A DNA stretch of 35,799 bases from NCBI RefSeq assembly GCF_002258315.1, contig NZ_NOYD01000022.1, forward strand, positions 1 to 35,799. Direction: 5' to 3'. The DNA comes from Rhodococcus sp. 06-462-5 (GTDB lineage Bacteria; Actinomycetota; Actinomycetes; Mycobacteriales; Mycobacteriaceae). Below, piece by piece: positions 1 through 8,339 of this stretch. The translations under genes and the position numbers were made by a program. Numbering within the stretch: position 1 is the first letter of the stretch; every line of letters starts with the position of its first letter. The notes beneath the pieces were generated by a model. The model was not told the origin of the DNA. It saw nothing but the letters and a program-made list of their open reading frames with translations, and ran no database searches.

Positions 1-105
1 GTGAGGGTGCCACTCCCGCGCCATCGAGATGTGACGGTTCACATTGTCCTCGGCAGTGGGCACCAGCTCTTGCAGAAGCTCGAGCTGTGTCAGATCCCTG
101 GCCAT
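1..105 (-). CDS. acyl-[acyl-carrier-protein] desaturase, N-terminal fragment
   Basis: Only the first 35 codons lie in the window; the gene runs off the left edge. The readable N-terminus begins MARDLTQLELLQELVPTAED and continues with an N-R-H-x-S-M-x-x-x-W-H-P-H pattern. This matches the start of the soluble ferritin-like acyl-ACP desaturases (DesA type), which use a di-iron centre and ferredoxin to put a double bond into acyl-ACP for fatty-acid and mycolic-acid synthesis. The iron ligands lie outside the window, so activity cannot be judged. A strong GAGGAGG ribosome-binding site lies 8 bases before the ATG. The family call is an inference from a short but characteristic N-terminus. Confidence 0.72.
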   Translation of the reverse strand, partial: MARDLTQLELLQELVPTAEDNVNRHISMAREWHPH

Positions 106-233
106 CGAGATGCCTCCTCGCGTTGACGTCAGCTCGCTAGCCTAGGGCGATCGATGCTCGACGCGTGGAGCCTTGCCCGGATTCTGTTAGAGGTAGCAAC
201 CGATGCCCGCACCGAATGGTGCGACATCACAGC

Positions 234-668
234 TCAGCGAACCGCCAGGGGCGATTCCGTGGACGCGAGCGTGGCCGGACGGAACACCCAGCCACGGAGA
301 GCGAGGAATCGGGCGGCTCCGAAGACGCCGCTGACAGCGATGACCACCAGGACCTGGACGTACGTCGGCGCTGTCGGGAACAGGATGTGCACGGCGGCCA
401 GTGACGCGGTACTCAGACCCAGCCCGATCAGGGCCAGTCCTCCGGCTTCCCACTGCGTCTGGAACCAACCGACACGACCGGCCGCATGAAAGGTGTGACG
501 GCGGTGCAACTCGTTGGCAAGGACGGTACTTGCCGCCACACCTGCAAGATTGGCACTGAACGATCCGAGGGAAGCGAGAGCGACGAACACCAGGGCGTAC
601 ACACCGTTGCTCGATACCCCGACGATCACGAAGCGCGCGAACTGAGCGAGAACCGACTCCCCGAGCAT
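234..668 (-). CDS. GtrA-like small polytopic membrane protein
   Basis: A 144-residue protein with four predicted membrane segments, beginning MLGESVLAQFARFVIVGVSS. The opening QFxRFxxVGxxxxGV pattern and the size are typical of GtrA-family proteins, which are thought to help move lipid-linked sugars across the membrane for cell-wall or O-antigen glycosylation. A conserved-looking block near the end reads FGAARFLALRGWVF, the usual GtrA ending. The reading frame stays open upstream to a TTG at 788, which would add 40 residues of low-complexity sequence. I prefer the ATG at 668 because it gives the usual family length, although its ribosome-binding site is weak. It is transcribed with the small membrane protein and maltokinase upstream. 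The transported lipid-sugar is unknown. Confidence 0.75.
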   Translation of the reverse strand: MLGESVLAQFARFVIVGVSSNGVYALVFVALASLGSFSANLAGVAASTVLANELHRRHTFHAAGRVGWFQTQWEAGGLALIGLGLSTASLAAVHILFPTAPTYVQVLVVIAVSGVFGAARFLALRGWVFRPATLASTESPLAVR

Positions 669-829
669 CCGCGACCTGATGCGAGGCGCACAGCCCGACC
701 GGGACGCAGCCGCGACTTTCAGGCAAGTGCTCACGAGGTCTCCAGTTGCAGAACCGGAAGCGTCGGTCGGCGCTTCGACTCGATACAACTCCGCACACGA
801 CCGAATCGGTCTCGGACGTGACGGAAGTC

Positions 830-997
830 TCAGGCCTTGGTGGAACTTTCTTCCCGAGCGCGCTTCTTGCGATCCAGGTCGATGTTGAGACTGTCGGGCT
901 TGATCGATGCCACGAACAACACCGCGACGAGCACGACCACTACGACGATGGTGACGACGACCACCGCGATGCCGAAAATTGCCAAGATACCGTTCAT
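830..997 (-). CDS. small single-pass membrane protein, 55 residues
   Basis: This short frame starts with ATG 8 bases after a good GGGAGG ribosome-binding site. It encodes MNGILAIFGIAVVVVTIVVV, a continuing hydrophobic stretch to about residue 31, and then a charged tail (KPDSLNIDLDRKKRAREESS). One membrane helix of about 24 residues is predicted, with the basic, probably cytoplasmic tail at the C-terminus. I recognise no family. It sits between maltokinase and the GtrA-like gene on the same strand. The valine-rich helix, clean start signal and hydrophobic/charged division make a real gene more likely than chance. Confidence 0.6.
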   Translation of the reverse strand: MNGILAIFGIAVVVVTIVVVVVLVAVLFVASIKPDSLNIDLDRKKRAREESSTKA

Positions 998-1039
998 GTC
1001 CTGCCTCCCGTGTCAGGCAATACGGTACTTGTCGTAGAC

Positions 1040-1057
1040 GTGCCGGTCGACCGGCAC
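1040..1057. repeat. perfect 18-bp palindrome between mak and the small membrane gene
   Basis: GTGCCGGTCGACCGGCAC reads identically on both strands. It lies 21 bases past the maltokinase stop and about 43 bases before the ATG of the small membrane protein. It could act as a transcript hairpin (terminator or processing site) or as a binding site for a dimeric regulator. No T-tract follows it. Confidence 0.5.
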
Positions 1058-1078
1058 CCCTGGGTCGTCACTGCACGC

Positions 1079-2464
1079 TCAGCTCACCAGGCGCGCTACG
1101 GCCCGCATCGGCAACGACAGCCAGGTGGGCCGATTGCGTGCCTCGTACAGAACTTCGTACACGGCCTTGTCCAGTTCGTATGCGCGCAACAGGTCGGCCT
1201 CGTGACGGGGATCATGCCCGGCCACCGAGGCGTATCCGTCGAAGAACGCAGAGATGCTCCGCGCCGCCCACTGCTCGGCCCGCTCGCGCGCCGACTCGTC
1301 CTCGGGGCGGTCGACCAGCAGGTGATTGGCGGCGTAGTCGAACGAGCGCAGCATTCCCGCCACGTCCCGCAGCGCGCTGTCCATCTGTCTACGCTCGGCC
1401 AGGGTCTTGGCCGGCTCACCCTCGAAATCGATGAGCAGCCACCGTTCGGGAGTGCCCAGCACCTGACCCAGATGCAGGTCGCCGTGGATGCGCTGCACAG
1501 TGGTGCTGTTCGACGCCTCCGCCCGCGAGATCAGGGCGGTAGCCGCCGGGATGTACTGCGCGATCTCCGGCACCACCCGTGCCACTCCCGAGATGCGGGC
1601 GAGGATCTCCTCGACGGCGGTCGCTTCCACCGACCGTTCGGCGGTGCCCAGCATCGATGCCAGGTCGTGATGCACCTGCGCCACAGCTGCGCCGATTCGA
1701 TGCGCGTCCGGGGCGAAATCGGCCGGCAGTTCTTCGATCGGCGTCTGCGGGGAATCGAACACCTCTTGCACGCTGGCCAGCGCCGCAGTCCACCCCTCGG
1801 CGGAGTTCGCGGCGAAATCCTGGGCCATACCGAGCGTCGTGGGTTCACCGCTGACTTCTGCTTCGAGCCAGCCGCGAAGCGGCGCGACGTTGACGCTCTC
1901 TGCCTCCGCCAGCGCGCGATGCAGTTCCACATCGGGGCTGATTCCCGGCGGCACCTGACGAAACAGCTTGAGCAACAGCAGATCACCGAGAATAACCGAG
2001 GTGTTGGACTGCTCGGCCCCCAGAACCCGACCGCGCAGACCGCTGGGCACACTCGAACCGTCGACGATCTTGAATTCGATGCTGCCAGTGGCTTTTCCGG
2101 CGGCAAGCGCATCTCCGTACAGGCCGATGATCTCGGGGTCGCGCAAACCGTCGAACACGAACACCTCGCCTGTCACGGGCAGTATCCACGGTCGGAGTTC
2201 GTCGGTCAGTTCGGTCCGGAAGCCGAGGGGCACCTGGTAGGTCTGCGTCACGGCCGCGCCGTCCTGCGTCAGCTGCACCTCCACCAGCAGATGCTCGGCC
2301 GCGAAATGCGGCTCGTCCCGGAGCACGTCGCGCGCGACGATTCGCACCGCACCGACCGTCGAACCCTTTGCGCCGAACCACCGTTGACCTGGCAACCACG
2401 CCGCCAGAGCATCCTCGAGCTGGGGTTCGACCGTGCGTGCCACACTCGAGCTGGAACCGACCAT
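1079..2464 (-). CDS. mak: maltokinase
   Basis: A 461-residue cytoplasmic kinase that phosphorylates maltose to maltose-1-phosphate with ATP. In the trehalose-to-glucan (GlgE) pathway the product feeds alpha-glucan synthesis. Visible features are an N-terminal cap region ending near residue 105 (including PGQRWFGAKG at 25-34), the phosphate-loop-like segment EQSNTS at 151-156, the catalytic loop HGDLHLGQ at 327-334, and the metal-binding DFEGEP at 346-351. These are the hallmarks of the Mak/Pep2 branch of aminoglycoside-phosphotransferase-fold kinases. The frame is open up to 2566, but the ATG at 2464 has a GAGAG site 6 bases upstream and gives the family's normal length and N-terminus. Unlike many mycobacteria, trehalose synthase (treS) is not adjacent in this window. 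Pirin is divergently transcribed upstream. Confidence 0.9.
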   Translation of the reverse strand: MVGSSSSVARTVEPQLEDALAAWLPGQRWFGAKGSTVGAVRIVARDVLRDEPHFAAEHLLVEVQLTQDGAAVTQTYQVPLGFRTELTDELRPWILPVTGEVFVFDGLRDPEIIGLYGDALAAGKATGSIEFKIVDGSSVPSGLRGRVLGAEQSNTSVILGDLLLLKLFRQVPPGISPDVELHRALAEAESVNVAPLRGWLEAEVSGEPTTLGMAQDFAANSAEGWTAALASVQEVFDSPQTPIEELPADFAPDAHRIGAAVAQVHHDLASMLGTAERSVEATAVEEILARISGVARVVPEIAQYIPAATALISRAEASNSTTVQRIHGDLHLGQVLGTPERWLLIDFEGEPAKTLAERRQMDSALRDVAGMLRSFDYAANHLLVDRPEDESARERAEQWAARSISAFFDGYASVAGHDPRHEADLLRAYELDKAVYEVLYEARNRPTWLSLPMRAVARLVS

Positions 2465-2609
2465 GAGAATCTCTCGCCGCCTTCGGGGGAGTTTGCGGAG
2501 CTTGTGACCGTACGCAGCGAAACCTACCCACTCCCGGCGACGCTCACACACCGACCGCAAAGACACCCGAACGTTATGCAGGTCGTACGCCGGTGCACCG
2601 ACATGCTCG

Positions 2610-2621
2610 TAGAGTGGTCAC
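2610..2621 (+). promoter_or_regulatory. candidate -10 of a leaderless pirin promoter
   Basis: TAGAGT at 2610-2615 ends six bases before the pirin ATG, and no Shine-Dalgarno sequence lies in the preceding 20 bases. The spacing fits transcription starting at the A of the start codon, a common leaderless arrangement in actinobacteria. No convincing -35 is seen. This supports 2622 as the start. Confidence 0.4.
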
Positions 2622-3386
2622 ATGTCCGCTCCACTGACCGCCCACATCGACGTACACCGCGCCGGTGATCGATCGAAAACCCGTGTGTCCTGGCTGGACT
2701 CGAAACATTCGTTCTCCTTCGGCCGGCATTACGACCCCGACAACACCCATCACGGACTGTTGCTGGTCAACAACGACGACATCGTCACTGCCGGTCAGGG
2801 TTTCGAGACACATCCGCATCGCGACATGGAGATCGTCACGTGGGTGATGCAGGGTTCGCTGGTGCATCAGGATTCCATCGGACACTCCGGAATCATCCAT
2901 CCCGGCCTCGCGCAACGGATGACCGCGGGCAAGGGCATCATGCACTCCGAGAAGAACGACTCCTGGAGCATCGACGGCAACAGGCACACCGAACCCGTTC
3001 GCTTCGTGCAGATGTGGGTGCTTCCGGACAGTCCCGGTGCCACACCCGGATACGAACAGCTCGAGATCGGCGACGAGCTACTGCGCGGCGGGTTGGTCAC
3101 CGTCGCGTCGGGAATGGACAAGCACCGTGGTCAGGCAGCGATCACCATCGGCCAGAAGTCGGCTGCACTGCACGCGGCAAGGTTGTTGCCCGGAGCCTCG
3201 GTGACGGTGCCCGACGCCCCGTTCGTGCACCTGTTCGTCGCGCGCGGCACCGTCACGCTCGAGGGGGTGGGCGAGCTCTGGGAGGGTGATGCCGTCCGCA
3301 TGAGTTCCACTGGCGGACAACGTGTTACTGCCACCGAATCGGCCGAGGTACTGATCTGGGAGATGCATTCGCGGCTCGGCGGGTGA
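2622..3386 (+). CDS. pirin family protein (bicupin)
   Basis: A 254-residue, two-cupin cytoplasmic protein. The N-terminal cupin carries the full metal-binding set of the pirin/YhhW family: His64 and His66 in FETHPHRDME, and His108 and Glu110 in GIMHSEKN. SFSFGRHYDP at 30-39 is another family signature. Bacterial pirins bind Fe or another divalent metal; some are quercetin 2,3-dioxygenases and others bind metabolic enzymes, so the role here is unknown. Length is typical (230-290). The start at ATG 2622 fits the leaderless promoter just upstream. The gene is monocistronic, divergent from mak, and followed by an inverted repeat. Confidence 0.9.
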   Translation: MSAPLTAHIDVHRAGDRSKTRVSWLDSKHSFSFGRHYDPDNTHHGLLLVNNDDIVTAGQGFETHPHRDMEIVTWVMQGSLVHQDSIGHSGIIHPGLAQRMTAGKGIMHSEKNDSWSIDGNRHTEPVRFVQMWVLPDSPGATPGYEQLEIGDELLRGGLVTVASGMDKHRGQAAITIGQKSAALHAARLLPGASVTVPDAPFVHLFVARGTVTLEGVGELWEGDAVRMSSTGGQRVTATESAEVLIWEMHSRLGG

Positions 3387-3424
3387 CGCACACGTTCGAT
3401 GACAAGTTGATCACGGGAGCACGT

Positions 3425-3446
3425 GGCTCCTGTGCGCACCGGAGCC
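3425..3446 (+). terminator. inverted repeat after pirin, possible terminator
   Basis: GGCTCC at 3425-3430 and GGAGCC at 3441-3446 form a 6-bp GC stem with a 10-base loop, 38 bases after the pirin stop. An overlapping alternative stem, GGAGC/GCTCC, lies at 3416-3430. There is no T-run. It may separate pirin from the downstream gene; the evidence is weak. Confidence 0.3.
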
Positions 3447-3497
3447 ATCCACATACACTCCGAGCGTTCACGATCGCCGATATCGGAGGTACTCAAC

Positions 3498-3974
3498 GTG
3501 TCGAATCAGAATCCGCCGCCCGGAAACTATCCCCCGCCCGGAAACTACCCGTCACCCGGTGAGTACCCCCAGCAGGGCGGATACCAACAACAGCCGCCGG
3601 CACCGAAGAACACCGTCGGCACGGTTGCTCTGGTCCTGGCGATTCTGGGTGTGTTGTTCTCCTGGACCATCGTCGGCGGCATTCTTCTCGGCCTGATCGC
3701 CATCGTTCTCGGCTTCGTCGGACGGTCCAGGTACAAGAAGCGCACCGCCACGAACGGCACCGTGTCACTCATCGCGATCATTCTGGGTTTCGTGGCCGCA
3801 GCGCTGTCGATCGTTCTCGTCGTCGTCGGCGTCGGCCTGTTCAACGCAGTCGGTGGACAGGACTTCACCGACTGCCTCAGCAACGCAGGCAGTGATACTG
3901 CCGCTCAACAGCAATGTGCCGACGAATTCCAGCAGAACGTCGAGAACCAGTACGACGACTCGACACCGAACTGA
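3498..3974 (+). CDS. DUF4190-type membrane protein with Pro/Gly/Tyr-rich N-terminus
   Basis: A 158-residue protein starting at a GTG, with GGAGG eight bases upstream. The frame is open back to 3423, but that part has no ribosome-binding site. Residues 1-36 form a cytoplasmic low-complexity tail with degenerate PPPGNY/PSPGEY/PQQGGY repeats. Next come about three hydrophobic segments (roughly 40-75 and 90-115) separated by the basic loop GRSRYKKRTATNG, and then an acidic extracytoplasmic tail with two cysteines (DCLSNAGSDTAAQQQC) that could form a disulfide. The layout matches the DUF4190 proteins common in Rhodococcus and Mycobacterium, whose function is unknown. It converges on the diguanylate cyclase gene with 17 bases between the stops. 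Confidence 0.82.
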   Translation: MSNQNPPPGNYPPPGNYPSPGEYPQQGGYQQQPPAPKNTVGTVALVLAILGVLFSWTIVGGILLGLIAIVLGFVGRSRYKKRTATNGTVSLIAIILGFVAAALSIVLVVVGVGLFNAVGGQDFTDCLSNAGSDTAAQQQCADEFQQNVENQYDDSTPN

Positions 3975-3991
3975 GTCGCCGCGTCAGGCAC

Positions 3992-5110
3992 TCAGGTCTC
4001 GGTGCTTGACGGAGACCGATCACGTCGGGGCGTCGAGCCCGCCACGACCACCTGATTGCCGCCCTGCTGCTTGGCTTCGTACATCGCGGCGTCGGCTCGC
4101 CGCAACAGCAGCGTGGTGAGTTCCACGATGTCGAAATCGATGTCCTCGGAAATCGGATAGGTGCAGTGCGCGACGCCGATGCTCACCGTCAGGGGTGCGG
4201 GGTCCTCTGCGGAATGCGCGGCACAGCGATACTTCTCGGCCAGTGCGAGAGCCTGGTTCTCGGCCGATTTGGTCACCACAGCGAACTCCTCGCCGCCCAC
4301 CCGCGCAACCAGCACACCGTCCGTCGTCAACCGACGTGCGACGAGTTGCAGGGCCGCGTCCCCCTGATGGTGACCGAATCTGTCGTTGATCGACTTGAAT
4401 CGGTCCACATCGACGACCATCACCGACACGTCGGTCGCCCCGAGGAAATACACCGGTAGTGCCTCGTCGAGCCCTCGTCGGTTGCGCACCTGAGTGAGCG
4501 GGTCGAAGTTGGCCGCCTGCGCCTGGACCTGCAGTTTGAGGAGCAGGTACTGGAAGAAGGTCGGGCCCATGAACGTGATGGGGACGAGCACCACGAGTTG
4601 CGCGACGGCCAATCCGTGATCGGCGTCGGGCGACAGCAGGATCAGCACGAAGAAGAGCGTCACGGCCGTCCCGGCCCACAGCAAGTGCAGGGCCATGACT
4701 TTCGGACTGTGGAAGAGCTGCACGTACACGCTGTTGGCTGCGAGCATCGCGAGGGCCAAGAAGGTGGTCTGGGGCGATCCGTAGGACAACAGAACCAGAG
4801 TCACTCCGATGTCCGAGTACACGGCGAACATCAGGGACACACGCTTCGAGGGCCACGGAGCTTTCAACCATGCGATACCGACGAGGAGCGTCGACACGAT
4901 CGCAATCACGATGATCGATCGGCCGACAGCCGAGGTCGGCGGAGAATCGGTGAGCAACAGCAGTGCGGCAGCGGCGAATCCGTACGAGAACGTGCTCAGA
5001 GATGCAGCGAGGCGATACGGCGCGAGCGCACCGTGCAGTCGGAGGTAGCTCACCACCGACTCGTAGCTGTGCGACTGGTTCCACCATGTGCGCAGGAATG
5101 TCGAGTGCAC
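3992..5110 (-). CDS. membrane-anchored diguanylate cyclase (GGDEF domain)
   Basis: A protein of about 372 residues with roughly six membrane helices (about residues 32-190), followed by a cytoplasmic GGDEF domain that makes cyclic di-GMP from two GTP. Seen in the domain: FDPLTQVRNRRGLDEAL, the metal/substrate segment DVDRFKSINDRFGHHQGD, the active-site loop GGEEF at about 272-276, and the C-terminal RRADAAMYEAKQQGGNQV. The allosteric RxxD I-site that normally sits five residues before GGEEF is absent (the segment reads TDGVLVARV), so feedback inhibition by product may be missing. No EAL domain follows. The start at GTG 5110 has GGAGG four bases upstream; a longer GTG start at 5143 adds 11 residues but lacks a ribosome-binding site. 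The membrane part has no named sensor domain I recognise. Confidence 0.9.
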   Translation of the reverse strand: MHSTFLRTWWNQSHSYESVVSYLRLHGALAPYRLAASLSTFSYGFAAAALLLLTDSPPTSAVGRSIIVIAIVSTLLVGIAWLKAPWPSKRVSLMFAVYSDIGVTLVLLSYGSPQTTFLALAMLAANSVYVQLFHSPKVMALHLLWAGTAVTLFFVLILLSPDADHGLAVAQLVVLVPITFMGPTFFQYLLLKLQVQAQAANFDPLTQVRNRRGLDEALPVYFLGATDVSVMVVDVDRFKSINDRFGHHQGDAALQLVARRLTTDGVLVARVGGEEFAVVTKSAENQALALAEKYRCAAHSAEDPAPLTVSIGVAHCTYPISEDIDFDIVELTTLLLRRADAAMYEAKQQGGNQVVVAGSTPRRDRSPSSTET

Positions 5111-5192
5111 GTAACCTCCATGCGCGTTCGGCTCAGAGATCACGGACCCGACAGGACGCCACCGTGTTGGACCGGGCCGGACAAATCGGCCA

Positions 5193-5211
5193 CGTCCGAT
5201 GCTATCGGACG
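5193..5211 (-). terminator. hairpin after the ABC permease, candidate terminator
   Basis: A perfect 8-bp stem (CGTCCGAT / ATCGGACG) with a 3-base loop starts five bases after the stop codon of the permease on the minus strand. No U-tract follows, as is common in high-GC actinobacteria. It is well placed to end the tetR-ATPase-permease transcript. Confidence 0.5.
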
Positions 5212-5215
5212 CACG

Positions 5216-6799
5216 TCACCCTCGGATGCCTCTTTGTCGGAACGCTGTGAAACCTCCTATACCGACAACGATGGCGATCACGACGAGCCATCCGATCGGC
5301 GCGAATTCGACTGTGGCTCCCGGCAGTCGCGGAACGTGCGTGAAGGGCGAGAGATCGAGCCACGGCTGGGGCAGGCCCACCACCGACCCGACCTGGCCGA
5401 GGGCGACGAAGCCGCCCAGAACGGCCCACAGGACGGTCGCGAATCGGGGGACCGAGCCGTACAGGGCCATGCCGATGGCCGTCACCACCCACACGGCCGG
5501 CAGCTGACCCAGTGCGCCCAGCACTGCGGACGGCAGTTCTCCTCCGATATCGCCGGTGGCCGACCCGTACGTCAGCCCGATGGTGACGCCGACGAACAGC
5601 AGCAGCCACGCTGGCCCGAGGACGGCGAACACGAGGTGACCGGCCAGCCACCGCAGGCGCGAGACGCCGGTCGCCAGCACGATCTCGGCCAGACCCGCCT
5701 CCTCCTCGCTGTGCAACCGCAGCAGGGCCGAGACCGAATACGCCGCCACGAGGACGCCCACGATGCTCAGTACAGCGGCGATGAACGACTGTTCGATGGT
5801 GCTGCCACCGAACTTCTCCAGCGCATCGCCGATGGCGGCACTGCTGCCGAGCTGCCCACCGATGTCGTGGGCGGACGACCCGATGGCGATGCCGAACAGC
5901 GCGATGCCCACGGTCCAGCCCACGGTCGCCCCGCGAGTCAGTCGCCAGGCGAGTGCCATGGGTCCGGCCAGTGACGGCGGTGCCGTTGCTGGTCCACGAC
6001 GCTCGGCCACCAGTCCACTACCGAGATCGCGACGCTCGGCAGCGGCGAGCGCAGCGGTGAGGAGCATCGCCGCGACGATCAGTGACATCGACATCGGCCA
6101 CCACCTCTCGTCTGCGAACGGCCGCACCTGCGCCGACCATCCGATCGGCGAGAACCACGACAGGGTGCCCGAGCCCGCGTCGCCGACCGCCCGCGCGGCG
6201 AACGCCACGGCCAGCACACCGAGGGCGTAACCGCGAGCCGCCCGCGCTCCCGACGCCACCTGTGCCGCCACTGCCGCACCGCCGACGAAGACGATTCCGA
6301 CCACGGCGACCGATGCCCCGTACGCAATGCTCCCGGCCACCGGGAGACCGAACGCCCACAGCGAAACGGTCGACAACGCCCCGGTGGCCGCCACCGCGCC
6401 ACCCGCCAGGGCGATCGCCGCGGTCAACCCGGCGTAGCGACCCACCGCCGTCGATCCGATCAGCTCGGTTCGACCCGCGTCCTCCTCGCCTCGGGTGTGC
6501 CGGATCACGGTGAGGATCGCCGCCAGCGGAACCAGCGCCAACACGAGACCGGAGCGCCACGACACCAGAGCGCCCAGGTCGCTACCGAAGATCGGGCCGA
6601 CGAGCGCTGCCTGCGCGGGCGACGACAGAGTCCCGAGGTAGAACGCCTGCCGATCCGCAGCCGTCGGATACAGGCCCTCGAAGCTGACGGCATAGATCAG
6701 CGGCAACGCTCCGAGCAGAACGATCCACACCGGTGCCACCAGACGATCGCGACGCAGATACAACCGCAACAACGCGCCGGTACCACTCAGGGCGTTCAT
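5216..6799 (-). CDS. ABC exporter permease, TnrB3/polyketide-exporter type
   Basis: A 527-residue integral membrane protein with about 12 hydrophobic segments arranged as two homologous halves. The duplication is visible in matching cytoplasmic motifs: [17 protein letters not shown] at 105-121 and [17 protein letters not shown] at 365-381. This architecture is typical of permeases annotated as exporters of tetronasin or other polyketide antibiotics. It should form the membrane pore for the ATPase encoded immediately upstream. The ATG start overlaps the ATPase stop (ATGA), so translation is coupled and the start is secure. The substrate is unknown. The TetR gene heading the operon suggests induction by a small molecule, so a drug or lipid efflux role is an inference from context. 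Confidence 0.87.
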   Translation of the reverse strand: MNALSGTGALLRLYLRRDRLVAPVWIVLLGALPLIYAVSFEGLYPTAADRQAFYLGTLSSPAQAALVGPIFGSDLGALVSWRSGLVLALVPLAAILTVIRHTRGEEDAGRTELIGSTAVGRYAGLTAAIALAGGAVAATGALSTVSLWAFGLPVAGSIAYGASVAVVGIVFVGGAAVAAQVASGARAARGYALGVLAVAFAARAVGDAGSGTLSWFSPIGWSAQVRPFADERWWPMSMSLIVAAMLLTAALAAAERRDLGSGLVAERRGPATAPPSLAGPMALAWRLTRGATVGWTVGIALFGIAIGSSAHDIGGQLGSSAAIGDALEKFGGSTIEQSFIAAVLSIVGVLVAAYSVSALLRLHSEEEAGLAEIVLATGVSRLRWLAGHLVFAVLGPAWLLLFVGVTIGLTYGSATGDIGGELPSAVLGALGQLPAVWVVTAIGMALYGSVPRFATVLWAVLGGFVALGQVGSVVGLPQPWLDLSPFTHVPRLPGATVEFAPIGWLVVIAIVVGIGGFTAFRQRGIRG

Positions 6800-7674
6800 G
6801 CGTAGTACCTGAGGAACAGTTCTTCGAGCGTCGGGGCGGAGCTGACCAGGCTGCGGACTCCGGCGTCGGCGAGTACGTGCATCGTCGCCCCGAGGGCGTC
6901 GTTCTCCACCGTGCAGGTGACGGAGGATCCCTCGACTCGGACGTCGGACACCCCCGCGAGCGTGGCGAAACCGTCGGGCATGCGCTCGAGATCGGCGGTG
7001 ACCGTCGTGCGGGTCAGGTGTCGCATCGAGGCCAGAGTCCCGGTATCGACCGTCCGGCCCTCTTTCACGATGGTCACCGAACTGCACAGCGCATCCACCT
7101 CGGACAGGATGTGCGACGACAGCAGCACCGTGACTCCGCGTCGGGCAGCATCTTTCACGCAGTCGCCGAAGTGCTGCTCCATCAGCGGATCGAGTCCCGA
7201 GGTGGGTTCGTCGAGGATGAGCAACTCCACGTTCGACGCCAGAGCCGAGATCAGCGCCACTTTCTGGCGATTGCCCTTGGAGTAGGTGCGGGCGCGCTTG
7301 CCCGGGTCGAGGGAGAATCGCTCGATCAACTCCGCGCGGCGAGCAGAGTCGATGCCGCCCCGCATTCGGCCGAGCAGGTCGATCACCTCACCGCCGGTCA
7401 GCGACGGCCACAGCATCACGTCACCCGGGACGTACGCCAGGCGTCGATGCAGTGCAACGGTGTCGGTCCAGGGGTCGCTTCCGAACAGCCGCACGTCGCC
7501 TGACGTCGCGCGGACCAGACCGAGCAGGATTCGGATCGTCGTGGATTTACCGGCTCCGTTGGGTCCGAGGAAGCCGTGCACCTCACCGGTCGGTACGTGC
7601 AGCGTCAGTCCGTCGAGCGCCCGAACCGAGCCGAACGTCTTCACCAGACCGTCCACTGCGATTGCGTCGGTCAT
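6796..7674 (-). CDS. ABC exporter ATP-binding protein (DrrA-like)
   Basis: A 292-residue ATPase powering the adjacent permease. Visible motifs: Walker [10 protein letters not shown] at 37-45, a signature of the drug-export type (YSKGNRQKV, 131-139) in place of LSGGQ, Walker [13 protein letters not shown] at 151-162, and the H-loop [10 protein letters not shown]-terminal extension of about 80 residues ends with EELFLRYY, usual for DrrA/NatA-like subunits. The start codon overlaps the TetR stop (ATGA) and the stop overlaps the permease start (ATGA), so three proteins are made in a fixed order from one message. This start removes a long, non-homologous upstream extension of the open frame. Confidence 0.9.
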   Translation of the reverse strand: MTDAIAVDGLVKTFGSVRALDGLTLHVPTGEVHGFLGPNGAGKSTTIRILLGLVRATSGDVRLFGSDPWTDTVALHRRLAYVPGDVMLWPSLTGGEVIDLLGRMRGGIDSARRAELIERFSLDPGKRARTYSKGNRQKVALISALASNVELLILDEPTSGLDPLMEQHFGDCVKDAARRGVTVLLSSHILSEVDALCSSVTIVKEGRTVDTGTLASMRHLTRTTVTADLERMPDGFATLAGVSDVRVEGSSVTCTVENDALGATMHVLADAGVRSLVSSAPTLEELFLRYYA

Positions 7675-8285
7675 TCTTTCGCCTCCAGATACGCGTCCAA
7701 AACTTGGGAATCGGTGAACAGTCCGTCGGTGTAGAGCTCGAGCGCAGGCAACATGACCTCTGTGCCGAGGGCGCTCAGGGCCTCGCGGAAATCGACGTCG
7801 GGGCCGGCCATCTGCACGTACAGCAGCAATCCGCCGACGTTCTGTCGCGTCAGAAATCGGGCGCGTGCCGCGGGGTCTCGACTCGGGGTGAATCGGCCGT
7901 CGCGGACCCCGTCGTCGATGTAGCGGACTGCGTCGTCGACCATGTGCTCGAACAACTCTCGCGCCAACGAACCGCCCACGGAGAAGCTGCGCACGATGTA
8001 CGCGACGAGCGGCGCGTACTCGTCGATCCGAGCCAGCTGTTCCATCATGCCGGCGGGGGCAGCCGAGGCAGTCTTCGATTCGCGGATCACTCGCAGAACG
8101 TGCTCGTCGCACGCTGCGCGCAGCCCGTCCTTGGACCCGAAGTGATGATTGAGCAGCCCGGGAGAGACGCCTGCCGCGGTGGCGATCGACCGAACCCCGG
8201 CGGTGAAGCCCTGCGAGCCGAAGACGTCGATCGCGGTGTCGCGAATTCGTGCCCTGGTGGTGAGATCTTCCGTCACTGAACGCAT
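7671..8285 (-). CDS. TetR family transcriptional regulator of the ABC exporter operon
   Basis: A 204-residue regulator with an N-terminal helix-turn-helix at about residues 8-50 ([15 protein letters not shown], then [20 protein letters not shown]) and an all-helical ligand-binding C-terminus. It is the first gene of the exporter operon and probably represses it until an inducer binds. I chose the ATG at 8285, not the upstream ATG at 8321. A candidate -10 (TAATGT, 8298-8293) sits seven bases before 8285 with TTGCGC 17 bases further up, which fits a leaderless message. An imperfect inverted repeat overlaps this -10 and would suit autorepression. The operator is inferred, not proven. Confidence 0.88.
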   Translation of the reverse strand: MRSVTEDLTTRARIRDTAIDVFGSQGFTAGVRSIATAAGVSPGLLNHHFGSKDGLRAACDEHVLRVIRESKTASAAPAGMMEQLARIDEYAPLVAYIVRSFSVGGSLARELFEHMVDDAVRYIDDGVRDGRFTPSRDPAARARFLTRQNVGGLLLYVQMAGPDVDFREALSALGTEVMLPALELYTDGLFTDSQVLDAYLEAKE

Positions 8286-8295
8286 GTACAGCACA

Positions 8296-8311
8296 TTAAA
8301 CACCCGTTCAA
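8296..8311. promoter_or_regulatory. candidate TetR operator in the divergent promoter region
   Basis: TTAAACACCCGTTCAA is an imperfect inverted repeat (TTAAAC / GTTCAA, 5 of 6 positions symmetric, 4-base centre). It overlaps the predicted -10 of the tetR operon and lies where the -35 of the divergent M13 peptidase gene is expected. Position and symmetry suggest an operator for the adjacent TetR protein; no binding data are available. Confidence 0.4.
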
Positions 8312-8339
8312 TCAAGCGCAAGAGTGTAAAGATGGACGC

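Noticed and set aside
746..2668. 640-residue open frame on the plus strand
   Set aside because: It runs antisense to maltokinase, has Arg/His/Gln-rich sequence without any family motif, and exists because of the third-position GC bias of the real gene.
4598..5974. 458-residue plus-strand frame spanning the diguanylate cyclase and ABC permease genes
   Set aside because: It crosses two well-supported minus-strand genes and the hairpin between them; composition is Arg/Gln/His-rich.
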